NCBI RefSeq assembly: GCF_020921035.1
Contig: NC_063157.1
Location: forward strand, 2,604,001 to 2,668,000
Length of the DNA stretch: 64,000 nt
Origin: Rhodamnia argentea
Taxonomy: Eukaryota > Streptophyta > Magnoliopsida > Myrtales > Myrtaceae
Direction of reading: 5' to 3'
Shown here: in pieces, positions 12,147 to 24,669 of the stretch
Position numbering within the stretch: the stretch's first letter is position 1
Layout: each line of letters begins with the position of its first letter
Translations under genes and position numbers: made by a program
The notes under the pieces: generated by a model
The model's input: only the letters and a program-made list of their open reading frames with translations
Databases searched by the model: none
Told to the model about the DNA's origin: nothing

Positions 12147-12720
12147 TGCTCAAAGGCAACAATCTGCGGAATCGAGAGACAACAACATGCGCTCAGGAAA
12201 CGGAACGTCGCAATACCGACGAACAACCACGACTCTCGACGCCGGAATCAATCGTCAGAAGACATTCGGTAAACTAGAGGAGCTATCGAAGGGGAGGAAG
12301 AAGGAAGCAACCGTCGCGCGTGTATCGCCACGCACAGCGAAGCTCGTACAATCGTCAGTCAGCTAATCATCGGTAAAAATCAATTGCTCGAGGATATTCA
12401 GCGTACCTCGAGTCCTTTATAGACTTGGATTCTGCTCGCAAGTAGGTGGAGTCAGCTTTACAAAGCTCGGTGAAATTGAATCGCTAGGCGTCGTCAATGG
12501 AGTGAAACTCCGCGAAGCAGAGAGGAAGAGAGAGAGAGAGAGAGAGAGAGAAGTAGCTTTGGAAGGAGAATTGAGAGTGAAGAAGGAGGAGAAGGAGAAT
12601 GACAACAATCGACGAGCGAGCATTACGGGCCTGGCGGGCTCTGGCCTGTCTTGGTGGGTACGCGTTATGTGCTAGTTCGGGCCCAATTGGGCCCGTTGTC
12701 CAGGCCCATGTTTCCCCCAC
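12147..12720 (-). promoter_or_regulatory. DRG 5' leader and core promoter with site II-like boxes
   Basis: Upstream of the ATG at 12146 (minus strand), a leader intron is suggested by acceptor TTCCGCAG ending at 12164 and donor CGAG|GTACGC at 12407. A GA/CT microsatellite occupies about 12528-12551. Between 12681 and 12712 there are three clustered GGCCCA/TGGGCC boxes. Such site II elements bind TCP factors and are common in promoters of plant translation and ribosome genes, which fits a housekeeping GTPase. Confidence 0.55.
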
Positions 12721-12957
12721 CCGAAGCCGTGGGCTTTTTCGGGCGTCGTTTTTTTCATTTGGGTCGAATTTTTAGGACTTCGTTTATTTCGCGAAAAATG
12801 AATGATCTGAAAAATATTTTTCTAAAAATGATTACTTGTGTTACTTATAAAAATAAATTAAGAAAAAATATTTTCATAATCCATGAATATGTTTAGAAAC
12901 AAATTCCTATTGACCATAAAAACATTTTTCATTGACTAATGATTTTAGACGATCAAG

Positions 12958-15586
12958 TAGACATGGCCACGGGCCGTGAACCGCCGGTTCCGATTCATGA
13001 ACCGATGGTTCTGATTAGTGGCCATGCTTACATCAGAATCGAAATCGTTGGTTACGGGCCGATTCAAGTTCAGAATTTTAAAATTTAATTTAAAACAATA
13101 AATTATGAAATAAAAAAAATAAATTATCAATTATAAATGATAATCAAATTGTACATTGTAACCAATTTTGGGGAGAAAAAAAAGGAGAGGGAAGGGGCTT
13201 AAACTTAATGAATTATCATTAAGCGCTTGTATATCTTTTTGGGGATAGAAGAATCAAAACTCATGTAGTTCTTTTACCTTTGATAACACCAACTTACCTC
13301 ATCGTCAATCGTCGCTACCCGTTATGGTACCCGTGGCGGTAGTATCTCCACTATCATCATTGAAGAATTTGTTGTCTCGATCCAACTTTTGTGGTCGAAA
13401 TTTAGCCTTTGTTCAATCATCGACACAAACTTGAGCCTCCACAGCATCCGGATTTAATATTGAACGACGATCGTTCAAAATTAATCCTTTAGCGCTAAAT
13501 GTTTGTTAAACCGCAACTATTGAAAAAGGGGTTGCTAACATCTGTTTTGCGATAAGAGCGAGAACTGAGAATTGGGTTGAATGAGTCTTCCATCACTCCA
13601 GAATTTTGAAATCTGTGCTATGTTCGAAATACGGAACTCAAAAGCAATGGTTAAATAATTTTCTAATTCGAAAATATTACATGTTGCTCCCTTTTATCTT
13701 TTTTACTTACTAATGAGCAAATTGTACCCTCACTAACTCTACCACTCCCCTTCCTTTGTAAGGTACTAAGTTGAGAAGATCCACTATCACCTAAACCATA
13801 TATACTGTAAAATTAATTATATAATGCTATTATAGCGTCTTTAACATCTACTTGTATAGTTTTAATATTTCTTGTTTCATTCAAATGTAAACAATCATAA
13901 TAATAATCCTTGGGATAATCATACAAACCATATAATTTAGTACGTGGATCGAAAATAATAGCAACCAAATAAACAATAGGAATGCAGGCATAATAATGCA
14001 CCCATTTTGTTTTCATTGCTATAATAGTCGGAGCTAAATGGGCATCTTTTGCATATTCACAAAAAACACTAGCAATGTTAACACACTTTATTAAAAATAA
14101 ATGTGTAGTAGGATAATAAACACCAGATAAAGTATAAATTGCATCATCAAAAACTTTCAAAAAATTTAAAAAAATTTTGCAAAAAACCCAATCTTGCTGG
14201 AGCAAACTAATTTCGAAAATATTTTTTGAAATAAACGCACATAATAAATTTTTATAAGCAAAAGATTGAAGAAGCAACTCGTAGGTAAAATTCAAACGAG
14301 TCGGAACATCTTTTGAAAATCTTTTTTATTTTTGTCCATGTGATTTACAAAATTTGTCCCATTCTTTCATAACTCGGAGACGACTCCATAAAAATTTAAT
14401 TGCTCTTTTTATTGGGGTAAGAAAAGCCTTAAGAGTTCGTAAACCATCTTGTACACATAAAATTAAAATGTGGCAATCACATTTAATGTGAAAAAATTAT
14501 CCTCCAAAAGAGGGTTTATAAATATTTTCTAACTCGGGAATGGAAGCGGTATTTAACGCAACATTATCAAAATAAACTGAAAAAAATTTATTAATCAAAT
14601 TATATTCTTCTAAAACTTGCCTAATTATTCTATAAATATTATTGGCGGTATGTCTTTCATCAAACACTCGAAATGCAAGTACTCTTTTTTTAATGTTCCA
14701 ATCGTCATCTATTCAATGACATGTGATACCCATATAAAAATGAATTTGCCAAGGATCACTCCAAATGTCGCTACCTATATGCACACGTCCATTGAAATCC
14801 GTAAAAAAGTTTTGAAAAACCTTTTTTTTTTTTTTTATAAACCCTAAAAAGTTCGCGTTTAAAAGTAGTTCTTGGAACAGGTTTCGCTTGCGGAGTACAT
14901 GCAGTATTTATCAAAAAATTCAAACCAAAATTTTCACCAATAGTAAACGATAAATGTTCAATGCCAACATATTGAGCTAATGTTTCTTTATAAAGTTCAT
15001 CACTTAAACGAAATAAATGAAAAGTGTTAGGATTGATGTACTCGGAAATTTGTTGTTGCCTGATGTTGATTCCCGTTTGCGTTGTATGTCTTTGCGTCGG
15101 ATGTTGACAGTATGTTCCATAGCCGTCTCCTTTATTAAAATTGTATGATTTCGTACAATATTTACAGTTTATCTTGTACTTATCTCCTCCTATATGTAAC
15201 TTGTCGAAGTGTTGCCATAAGTTGGATGTACTCTCCCGAGCGAGAGAATTCAAAGAATTTGAGAGAATTGAAAATTGAGAGAATTTGAGAGAATTAAGAG
15301 AAATTGTGACAAAAAATGAAAAGGGGGAATGGTATTTATAAAAAATTTAAGAAAAAAAAAGGGGGAGGGGGTGTAATGGCCTTTGTAATGCAACGGTCAT
15401 TTTGACCGTTGAGGGGCTCTTTCCCCCCCTTTTTTTTGTGGTTCAGAACCTACCCGGAACCGCCGGTTCCGAAATTTTTTAAATCGTAACCGGCCCGTGA
15501 GGGGCCGAGCCGGTTCTTATCAACGGCCCGATTCCGGTTATTCCATGGGCCTATTCTAGGCCCAAACCAACCCGTGGCCATGTCTA
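12958..15586 (-). mobile_element. hAT transposon, 2.6 kb, decayed
   Basis: Terminal inverted repeats TAGACATGGCCACGGG are perfect at both ends. The right flank is GATACAAG (15587-15594) and the left flank is GATCAAG (12951-12957). This is an 8-bp hAT-type target duplication with one base lost on the left. Subterminal regions carry several copies of GAACCG/CGGTTC motifs, as hAT subterminal transposase-binding regions do. The internal coding region is a broken transposase. Confidence 0.88.
13380..15253 (-). pseudogene. hAT transposase remnant (RICESLEEPER-like)
   Basis: Read on the minus strand, the 5' part (15253 to about 14771) encodes a BED-type zinc finger region: W and F (NLWQHFDKL), then CKYC and a histidine pair. 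The segment 13813-14295 encodes the RNase-H-like catalytic fold characteristic of plant hAT transposases (AIIFDPRTKLYGL). The last 100-150 bases toward 13380 still resemble the C-terminal dimerisation block (FSAKG, NPDAVEAQVC in a disrupted frame). Several stops and frameshifts separate the pieces, so no functional transposase is made. Confidence 0.85.
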
Positions 15587-15657
15587 GATACAAGCGTTCA
15601 TTTTCTTAAAAAATATTTTTCAAATCATCTAATTCTTGCAAAACAAATGGAGCGTTA

Positions 15658-17180
15658 GTACTTGAATGGAGTTCGGAGAGAGCTAATCAGGTGCACTTAT
15701 TATATATGAGCCCAACTCATATGGACCCTTCAATCAGATGAAGCTTAAAACAGAACTAAACTCATCTATTGGTATCCATGAGTCAGCCTTATGTGTATTG
15801 AGCGCCAGGGGTGTGCAACAAAATCGAGATCCCTCCAAATTAGACCGTACCCAACCGGTTGGTTTGGCATGGTTCCCATCGAGTACCGGCCCGGTTCACT
15901 GTTCCAATTTGCTGAAACCAACGGGTACTAACTTGATTCCCGATTTCAAGTGAAAATCACCCAACTGGACCAACCAAACCGAACTTATTTACATAATATA
16001 GATATATTTTTTTTAATTGAAGCTTAGCAATCTATGTTGTGATTCTTCAAAATTATCTCACTTAAGGTTCTCTCTTGAGATATATCTCAACATCATTGTT
16101 AAGTTTTATTCAGCATATAAACGTATATATCAACTACAAAAATTCAGAACACACATCCTTACCAAAAAAAAAAAAAATTCAGAATACACACTGTCCCTGC
16201 AGCATACAAGCATTAAGAAGTCAACCAAAAGAACAAATGGTGGGTTAGTCTACAGAGGCCTAGGAAGTATGGCAACTCATCCTCCTTTCCAAAGGCATTA
16301 TGCAATGATGAAACAGAACATAAGTAATAATGGGTAGGAGCAGTTCCATGGATTCACCGAGAATCGAACTGGTAGTTTGACTCTCGGATGGATCCATGTA
16401 ACAAGAGGGTGATTTGCGATTTCCCATTTTGCAAAACCGATTCCTAATGATTGATTCTCGATTTTAGGGTGAGAATTCTCCATCCTAAAACTGATCACCC
16501 TTATGGAGTGCATGTGAATGTTCTTTTTCCGAGGGTAAAAATGCGTGAGTTTTCCAAAATATTCTTTGTCTCCTCTAGGACTGACTTTGGTTGGAAATAA
16601 TTTTGAGGGCATTTGATTTTTCTCTTATGAGATGCCTTTAGACCTGATTATTGTGCCTGAGGGGTAAATAGACGACGCTCGGATTCACACTCTGGTACTC
16701 AACGTGGACTAAGGTCAGAAATTAATCATCAAGAACGTTCCTGCAGAGCAGAACTAAGGTCTCCTTAAATTGGGTTTCCCAAGAGGAGAGAAATGATTAT
16801 AACAGTCAGAGCACATCTATATGGCATACTAAGCCACAACAAAATAGAAGGTAAAAGCCTAGGTCTTAAGTCTCTCAAGCTTAGCCTTAGTATTTTGGCT
16901 CCCATCTTCAGACAGAATACGGATTACATGCATATCTAGCTCCGCAGCTGAACCGTTCCTGTGATCATATGCATCGATACCGCATCAGATAACAGACTCG
17001 GCGTTTCGACCCACCAGGTGAATCAGGATTACCCATCTAAATCAGGAGAGATATCAACAGTTAGATACTTACATCTGGCGATCCATCCGATTGCACCGCT
17101 CAAAGTCTGAGAACTTTGCTACTTCAGGGGGGGTTTTATTCGAAGTTAGACAAACTAAATCTCTGTTTATTTTACAATGG
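15658..17180. other. Spacer and 3' flank of the TRF-like gene
   Basis: No gene was recognised. 15800-15960 is a GC-richer, repeat-like block with GGTACC/CCGGTT-type motifs. 16337-16490 is another moderately structured block. Both look like old transposon remnants but their termini could not be defined. The last part is the likely 3' UTR of the TRF-like gene. Confidence 0.4.
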
Positions 17181-20100
17181 CTACAAGTAACCTGATCTGG
17201 TCCCATTTACACTTCCACCACAACCCACTAACTTGCTCGTGCTCAGATTTGGTGATGCCTGAGCATGCAACTCGGCTAGTTCTCTGACCCGTAACAAGAT
17301 CGGAGCTGGGATCGGCATCGACACGTGTTTCCTTGGATTCATCTGGAGCATTCACACGCAAAAAAAATGAGCCATTTAATAGCTGAACTGTTTCTGGATG
17401 CAAGTAGACCAATAAATATGCCTATAGGCATGACTTGCTAGCGCTAAGCATAAAGAAAGCAGGTCATATGGTAAAACAACCTGAAAGTGGAAACATAGAA
17501 AGCGAACCCAAGTCCCCAATCTCACATCCATGTGAGATATTTGGTAAGACATGGAGAAAAAAAAGAAATTGCTTACCACTTTATCTGTAGGTGCTGGTGC
17601 AAAGCTAGCCTTCAGCAAGTTTCTCCATTTGTCCTGGAGAACACATTCTAGTCTTAAGGGAACAAAAAAGGAGTACGCTAATTTTTAAACCAGACAAAAG
17701 GGTAGTTAATGAAATACCTTAAGATCTACAGAGGTACGGTATGAATAGGATGCAAAGGCAAGCCTTTTGATCTCAGACCACCTCCCAGCTCCATACCTTG
17801 AAACGCCTTCTACTAGTCTCATCACTTCTGCAAGAGTCCAAGCTCGATGATGTTTCCTTCGTATTCCACCTTTTGCCGTTGGCACAGTAACTATATTGTC
17901 TTCTGATGCATCATCATCCAATGAATCTCCATGCTTCGCCTCAAGATTCTGCTCAGGCTCAACTTTATCAATGGCCAAGCATTGGTTATCTTTCTCCACC
18001 AACTCAATACCCTGAATCAGCCCAGTAAGAATCAAACTAGTGCATTTAACCAATTGGACCTATAATTCTTCAAAAATCAAAACCAAGATATGATCAGATA
18101 ATCTCAACAAACAAATGGCACGAAAAGACTAATGAAAGACTGCCAAAGTAAAAGATTTGCAACTCAAAAGGCCCTTCTCATTCACCTTATTGAACCAAGA
18201 GAAACAGAACCACAATTTACAGACTGAACATTAATCTTACTACAGATAGAAGAATCCAAAATTCTCCGAACTAGTTTCCTCAAGTGAATAAATCCTCTCA
18301 CAAAAAGTTTCTGAGTCCCCTGGCCATAAAAATTCCAAGGAAACAAGAACATGAAGAACACTGACGTGTTAAATCTCAGGAGATTGTCTACTGGTCACAC
18401 TTCCATTTTCCATTATTCTCTTACTATGCACCTCCAGCAATGTCAAATGTTTGTAACTATGACTTCTACCACCTTAATGTGAGGGTAACCACAGCCAAGA
18501 CAGACTAAGACTCTGCATCTCATTTAATGATGCTCGAGAATAACATGCGAAGTTCTATGTATAAACATACTCTTCGAGCAAAGCTATGACAAAGATTCAT
18601 GCATCTTTTTGGTATTATTAACCTCCTGATCTCCTCTTCTAGCTCGACCCTAGACCCATTTTCTGTGTTGATATTAAAAGTCCAGAAGTTGAAGATGGGG
18701 AAAAAAATTAAAGAATTGTATCAGCAGTGCCAGCTTCCTTCTCACATATTGAGTCAAGCTCCCGGGTTTTGCCACAGGAACTACTCCATTACTGTTCCAA
18801 ATTGAAACACGAACTCCACGCAGATGAGCGTGAAGTTAAATGTTCTCACACAGATGAGCAACAAATACATTGGAACATGAAGTTACACGATCTCATGCAG
18901 ATACAACATCTACAACCAAAATCCACATAGAAAGAATCACTCAGGGATTGAGTAACAAAAAATCTACTTCTCCAGATGAAATACTCGAAGTCCATATACA
19001 AGATTTCAATCCATAAAATGAAAACAAAAAGTCTAATCTTACTTGGTTTTGTATCTTTTTAGGATCAGAACTGGTTCCAAGAGTCTTGCTCACTGATTTC
19101 CCAGCCATGCCCCCACTACTATGATAAAATCCCTACCGAGTACAGGCAAAAGAAGCATCAATTAGAGTTATTTCACTCCCTGATAATTGCTCCATGCAAA
19201 TGATAAGACAAGATAGTAAAAGGTTTCCACTCGAAGATAATACACATCACTTCCTCTTGTAAGCGTTGACTTTTACTCTTATTTTTGTACATAGTCACAT
19301 GAAATGTAATTCTACAAAGAAATCACACACGAACAGATAAATTATTAAGTGTATGATCCCAAAGTATCAAGCTTTGACTGTAACTTAAAAGAATAAGAGT
19401 CCGCTAATTACCACAAGAGCCATAATATCTTTACGGGGACGGCTTCTTCTGACCCGAGAAACACATGGGACCCGTAGACCGGCTACAGAATCCAGCCTTG
19501 TGAAATAAGTTCTACTATCAGGAGAGACGTTTTTGGCAGGTCTAGCACAGGATTTTGGACAATCCCTTCCACAGCTTTTAGCTGGAGTTATTGACCTCCC
19601 AGTATGCTCATGATGTTCAACTTCAGAAAGTTCTTCGATATACCTTTTTGTAGGCTTCCGTAATCTCTTGACAGTTTTCTGCTCCTGATTTAGAACTTCT
19701 GGCAGAGAATCCTCAATATACTCACAGTTTAATCTTTTTCCAGAAATTATTTGACAATCTTCCGACTGCTTTTTCTGAGAAATGTCCGAGTCTGTCTGTT
19801 GGTCATCTATTGCCACAACATCCTGATCAGTTGCAACAGCACAATTAACATTGTTGGAGTTTTCTTCTTCACCAAGTTTCAGTATCTGGTTATCTTTAAT
19901 GACAAAACTTGTACTTGGAATATCACAACAGTTGGTCAATCCCATGGCAATTCTTCTTTTCAGCCACGTCTTGTCTTTGACAGTAGTCACTCGCCCAAAG
20001 GTAGCCCTAAAAGTTTCATGTAGTTCTCTGATAGATAGATGATCTAGGCAAATTTCTCCCTTTAATTTCGAAAAATCAGGCAGCAAGCTGGTAGCAGCAC

Positions 20101-23100
20101 ATGACAACTCACTTTCTCTCATTTGATCTGGAGATTTTGAGCATTCTGCAGCGTCTACAGATTGTTTCATCTGATCGATGTCCGAACTAGGAGCTACAGG
20201 AGCAGCAGTTTCCTGCATTCAAATACCAAATAGGAGCTTATAATCAATAGCAAGTAAATTATATCCTTACGAAAATATAGGGTGCCCAATTTCAGTTTTG
20301 TGGAAGAACATAGACTGTAGTCAAGTAACCACAAACACGAATCCAACTACACCTACTCGGAAAAACAGGGGTTGTTACACATTCAGAGAAATACGATTCA
20401 CAAGCAAACCCACAACTACTAGAGCCCACCCAATGACATACATTTATATGCTGTCGACAGAATAATTATCATTCTACTAGTACATAAACTGTATTTGCTC
20501 AACGAGCACAATGAGATTATATAAGAAGCTCAGTAGTAGCCTAAACTTGCAAACAATCACATTCAGTATCATACAGCTGTATTTAACACTACCATTCCGG
20601 CTGTCACATCAACCATTTGCTATGAAAAAGGCATCACACACTATGAAATGGAACTAGAGGTAACATCTGGAATATATGATGATCATTAGCCATCTCAAAT
20701 AACTAGTATCATACTTCGGGAGGATAGAAAAAATAACACTAACATATTAAAGTCACTTAGTAGTATTTCACTGCTCCCTCCAGTTTCTATTTGCGCAATC
20801 TGCAAATGAAGAAAAGGAAAAATTCAAATGAATCAGCACCTGAGTCGGTGCTTCCAAATTCTCTGCATCAGCATACACATCCTCAAACTTGGAAAAACCT
20901 GGGAAAACAACCAGTGAGGTGGAATAGAACCAACTGTATATGCCACAAACATTATTTTCTGATACTAGTATCCAATCATGTCTAACTAGAAATCTGACAA
21001 GGATGTTAACTGTCCAGTAAGTTGCAGAGCCCACATTAAGAAAAACAACTGCGCTTTAAGAGAGTTACATGCCATTCTAAACTTCAGGTTTAGAAAATAA
21101 GCAAAGAGCGAACTGATACTCCTCTGAACGAAAAAGAAAAAAATGAATGAAAAATGAAATTCTTTTATTTGCTGACATCACGAATGTCAAACCAAAAAGC
21201 AGAAGAAAAGCAAGAAGGTCGAATGAAGCTTCCATATTCAGTGAAATTGACTAATTCAATGCACAATGAGTACATGGGGAAGAAAAGGATGAAGGGAATT
21301 ACAAACAGATATTCAGGCACTAGACACACAATTTTTCCTTTTTAAATCATGAAGGGCATGATCATCTTTTAAAGTATTTTCATGAGCTGCAAAGAAGCAA
21401 TGGCAGTTTTGATGCCAGAAAGGTCTTCGACACTGTGTTGACTGTGCTGGTGGTGAAGACAGTATAAACAAACGGCTCCGAACCTGACAGCTCTGACAGA
21501 GATTTGCCAGAGGAAGAATCGTCAATGGAAATTCCCACGGCCTGCCCAGACTCTGCAACAATATGCATTTCACTGTTGTCGTCTTTGAGCAGATCCACAA
21601 CCTCCATGATTTCATCATCTGTTGCAGGCACTAGTCTCCCATCACCTTCCACCTAAGACCAAGTAAACTAGTGATAAGAATGAACTGAAAGAAAGGTTAA
21701 GTTGGCAATGCAATAGAGAAATGAAAATCTTTGCAAAAGATTTGGTGAGAGCTACACAACATGATACCCACACAAGGTAATCTTGTTCCACCTTCTGTCT
21801 TCCATCAAAAGGAATCGCATAGTGGACAAAGAAAGCCAAATATACTCCATAGAGGTCACCAGCGTGCCTACCATTGAAAATTTTGCCTACAAATTATGGT
21901 CGGGATTACTAAAATTATCCCAATTGAACAACTTCCCACAGTTTCTGATTAATCTCATGGATTATGCAATTTTAAGTTTGTGCAGAACCAGATTGATATG
22001 CTTCATTCAATTCCTAAAACGAAGTCCAATGAAACTTTTAAAAGGCCAGGTTAGGCATATCCTTGATTAGATACCTGACAACCATTAAAGATAATAAGGT
22101 GAAAGCAGAAGACGTTTTGCTGCGCAAGATAAACAATGGGAAGAAAAGTACAAATCTCCACATTTAATTTACCAGGCAGAAAATTCACTCTGTTAGTTCA
22201 CTGGATGATTTTGGTTTGAAAAGACGAAAAAGAATTCTTTTAATTCAATATTGAAATGCCCACGGATGACTCTGTATGGCATCTTTATTTCATGTCCGAA
22301 TCTGTAATTGACGATATGTGGATTACAGTTCACAAAGATAAGACAGAAAATTTACTTTGAAAGCAAATGAAAAGCGAAGCAACCAAAAACTACATTCTAG
22401 TCAGTTTTGATTGTTGGTTTCTTAACTTCTGTCTAATGTGGTTCTGGTTTGATAATTCCTCTAAACATAAATGGCTGGTCAGTGTTGGCAGATCAGAGAT
22501 ACTATTGGCAATTACCACCATTATAAACCAAATATGACGATGGTCTTATCCTCAGTATATCGGTCATGGATGGTAGCAACAAAATTTCATTGACCAAGCA
22601 TCCATTCAAATGTCTACTTCGAATGCATAGCCATTCGCTCCTCCAGTTTAGGAAAGAAAAACTAAATTTTCAGCATATAATTGCTACTTTTTCATGGAAT
22701 GTCAGTATTAGCCTTCTAAATCAACTATACCAACTTCCATTCACGAATACGATAAACTTTAACCTGAAAAGGGATGTCAAACATTAATCCAAGATAACAG
22801 CTGTAGATAACAATCTAAGCCAGAATATAAAAAAAGCCAATAAGAGGCCAGCTTTGCTACATTGAATTACATTTTATTTCTATGGATTACAAAAATTAAT
22901 CAAAGGTCATTGCTTTTGTGTCCCCAACTACTTCAGCAGACATGGAATGTCTACTAAGAGTTGACAAGTTCAGCTAGTTACTGCATTGTGATGGCATATA
23001 CTCCTAGCACAGCATGTCTATGACTCTACTTAGCATTTCCATCTAAGACATCCGAGAGAGTACCAGACAATGTAACATTACCGCAGGCATTGGCACAATC

Positions 23101-23335
23101 AAATCGGTCACATAATCAAACACAATACCCAAACACCAAGTGCAGCCACAAATATGATAACTTGTTGAAAAATTATAAATATGAGGATGGCAAGGAGATC
23201 AATTACCCGGACGAGCTTATAGACGACTGGGTCTGAAATCTGCTTTGTGGGTGAATTCGAGGGGGTCGTCTTCTCAACCCGGCCATCCTCGAACATGGCT
23301 TCATCAACCCCCTCAGCTCCGGCCACTGTTTCCAT
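17181..23335 (-). CDS. TRFL: TRF-like protein with C-terminal Myb/telobox domain
   Basis: Plant TRF-like proteins carry a single Myb domain with a telobox; several family members bind double-stranded TTTAGGG telomere repeats, others have unknown roles. Eight coding exons: 23207-23335, 21484-21652, 20840-20898, 19412-20212, 19043-19132, 17718-18011, 17577-17633 and 17181-17342. They total 1761 nt, 586 aa, and every junction keeps frame. The Myb/telobox region is about 469-530: HRAWTLAEVMRLVEGVSRYG, GRWSEIKRLAFASY, and VDLKDKW split by an intron between VDLK and DKW. The N-terminal 400 residues are acidic/polar with no recognised fold; VVYKLVR joins VEGDGRLVPATDDEI across the first coding intron. 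The second exon could extend or be followed by a small extra exon near 21340-21480, so that junction is less certain. A 5'UTR intron (about 23370-23780) is likely. Presumed nuclear. Confidence 0.9.
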
Positions 23336-23368
23336 GGAAAATCCACCACATGCAACTCAAATATACTA

Positions 23369-24060
23369 ACTGAAAGCTCAAAAATTACCAAAGAAGAAAA
23401 AGTAAGAACATTTCCCCTCAAAGTTCACAAATTCAAGACAGAAACTTAGCTATTAAAATCATCCTCCTCTGCCGAACACAGAAATCTCTCCCATGCATCA
23501 AACTCAATTAATTCCGCCCCTGATCATCAATTCAAGTAATCGCTAAAAACCCACGTCAAATTAACAGCACGAACAACCCATCATCAACGCCTTCAACAGA
23601 TAAGGAAAACATGCACGAGCCTCCTCACATACATTGCAAGATCGAATCCGCAACACAACCAAGTCAAATCCAGGTAAGCGAAAGCGAAACCCACGCGAAG
23701 CATCAATCGACACACGCCAGTTCAATTGGACTAAGAAATGACTGTCATTCAATTGTGGAGCCAGAGAACTCCGAACTCACCATAGGAGGCACCGGCGTCA
23801 CTGCGGGGGCTGACCGAGCTCGACTCAGCCACTGAAGACTGAGGGAAACCACCGAAAGAAACTGAGTTGGTGACTCGGGGGGCGCGTTCACGCGGAGAGG
23901 GGAGAGAGACAGAGAGAGAAAAGACTTGATTGACAAGGAAATGGAATTTGCCGGGAGATATATGGCGACCCTTTTTCCCTCTTCGCTGTTTCGGGCTTTC
24001 CCTTTCACTCCTTTCTTTCTTTCTTTCTTTTTTCACCTTCTTTTCTTGTTGTGTTTGGTT
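23369..24060 (-). promoter_or_regulatory. Leader of the TRF-like gene with possible 5'UTR intron
   Basis: A strong donor (CTATG|GTGAGT) at 23781 and an acceptor (CTTTCAG) next to 23369 suggest a leader intron of about 410 bases. If so spliced, an ATG at the end of the first exon opens a short uORF of 19 codons that overlaps the main start in another frame. CT/GA-rich tracts lie at 23900-24040. Confidence 0.4.
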
Positions 24061-24561
24061 CTTGCTTTTAGAGTACGCTGAGTCTATCGTCGCGCACGCT
24101 TCCGGACTCGAACCGTCTCTGAGCTGCAGTTTATTGTTTCGGTTGGAATCCGCATTAGTTGGGTGTGGCCTTGTTACGAACTGCGAAGTCAATCATCAGG
24201 TCTTCGTTCGCTTTCCCCATTTTGACAGTCTTTAACTAGTTTTTCAACCCAAAAAAAAAAATTGTTCAAATGATATGACCATCGCTCGGACTTGCCTCAG
24301 CGGCCATAACAGAGCAAGATTTCTCAACCAGCACCAACACAACGTGACTAGTAAATTAGAAATATGATAGAACAGGAAAGGAAAAAAAAAAAAAACCGAG
24401 TTCACATGAGGGTTTTGGATGAAACTGTTGTCCAAACTCGGCTCAAAATCGATCGAGCGAATGGGGGCATCGATGGCCCCCGCAAATTGCCGGCTAAGAT
24501 TATCCCAAATTGCCAACTAATAACACTGGTTTTAGTTTTACATAGACCGGATACATACACT

Positions 24562-24669
24562 ATCGAGCATTGACGCCGAGAGCGGATAACGCAACAATAG
24601 GGTTCGGGACACCATATCGAGCATTGACGCCGAGAGCGGATAACGCAACAATAGGGTTCGGGACACCAT
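24562..24669. repeat. Perfect 54-bp tandem duplication
   Basis: Bases 24562-24615 are repeated exactly at 24616-24669 (unit begins ATCGAGCATTGACGCCGAG). No difference was seen between the two copies, so the duplication is recent or an assembly artefact. Confidence 0.9.

Larger units (their letters stand above)
12775..15654. mobile_element. Tourist-like MITE split by a nested hAT element
   Basis: The left part (12775-12957) begins GGACTTCGTTTATTTCGCG and parallels the MITE at 7780-8000. The right part (15587-15654) ends in the matching inverted terminus (reverse complement CGCTCCATTTGTTTTGCA). TTA flanks the outer ends at 12772-12774 and 15655-15657. Removing 12958-15586 and one target copy restores a MITE of roughly 250 bases. 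Confidence 0.75.

Noticed and set aside
13813-15253. hAT transposase as an active gene
   Set aside because: Stops and frameshifts separate the BED finger, catalytic fold and dimerisation block.
21642-21839. Extra TRFL exon containing VEQDYLV
   Set aside because: The exon ending VVYKLVR joins VEGDGRLVPA in frame and in keeping with the family without it; kept out of the model.
23930-24235. Plus-strand ORF of about 100 aa upstream of TRFL
   Set aside because: It overlaps the CT-rich leader of TRFL on the opposite strand; low-complexity F/S/L content.
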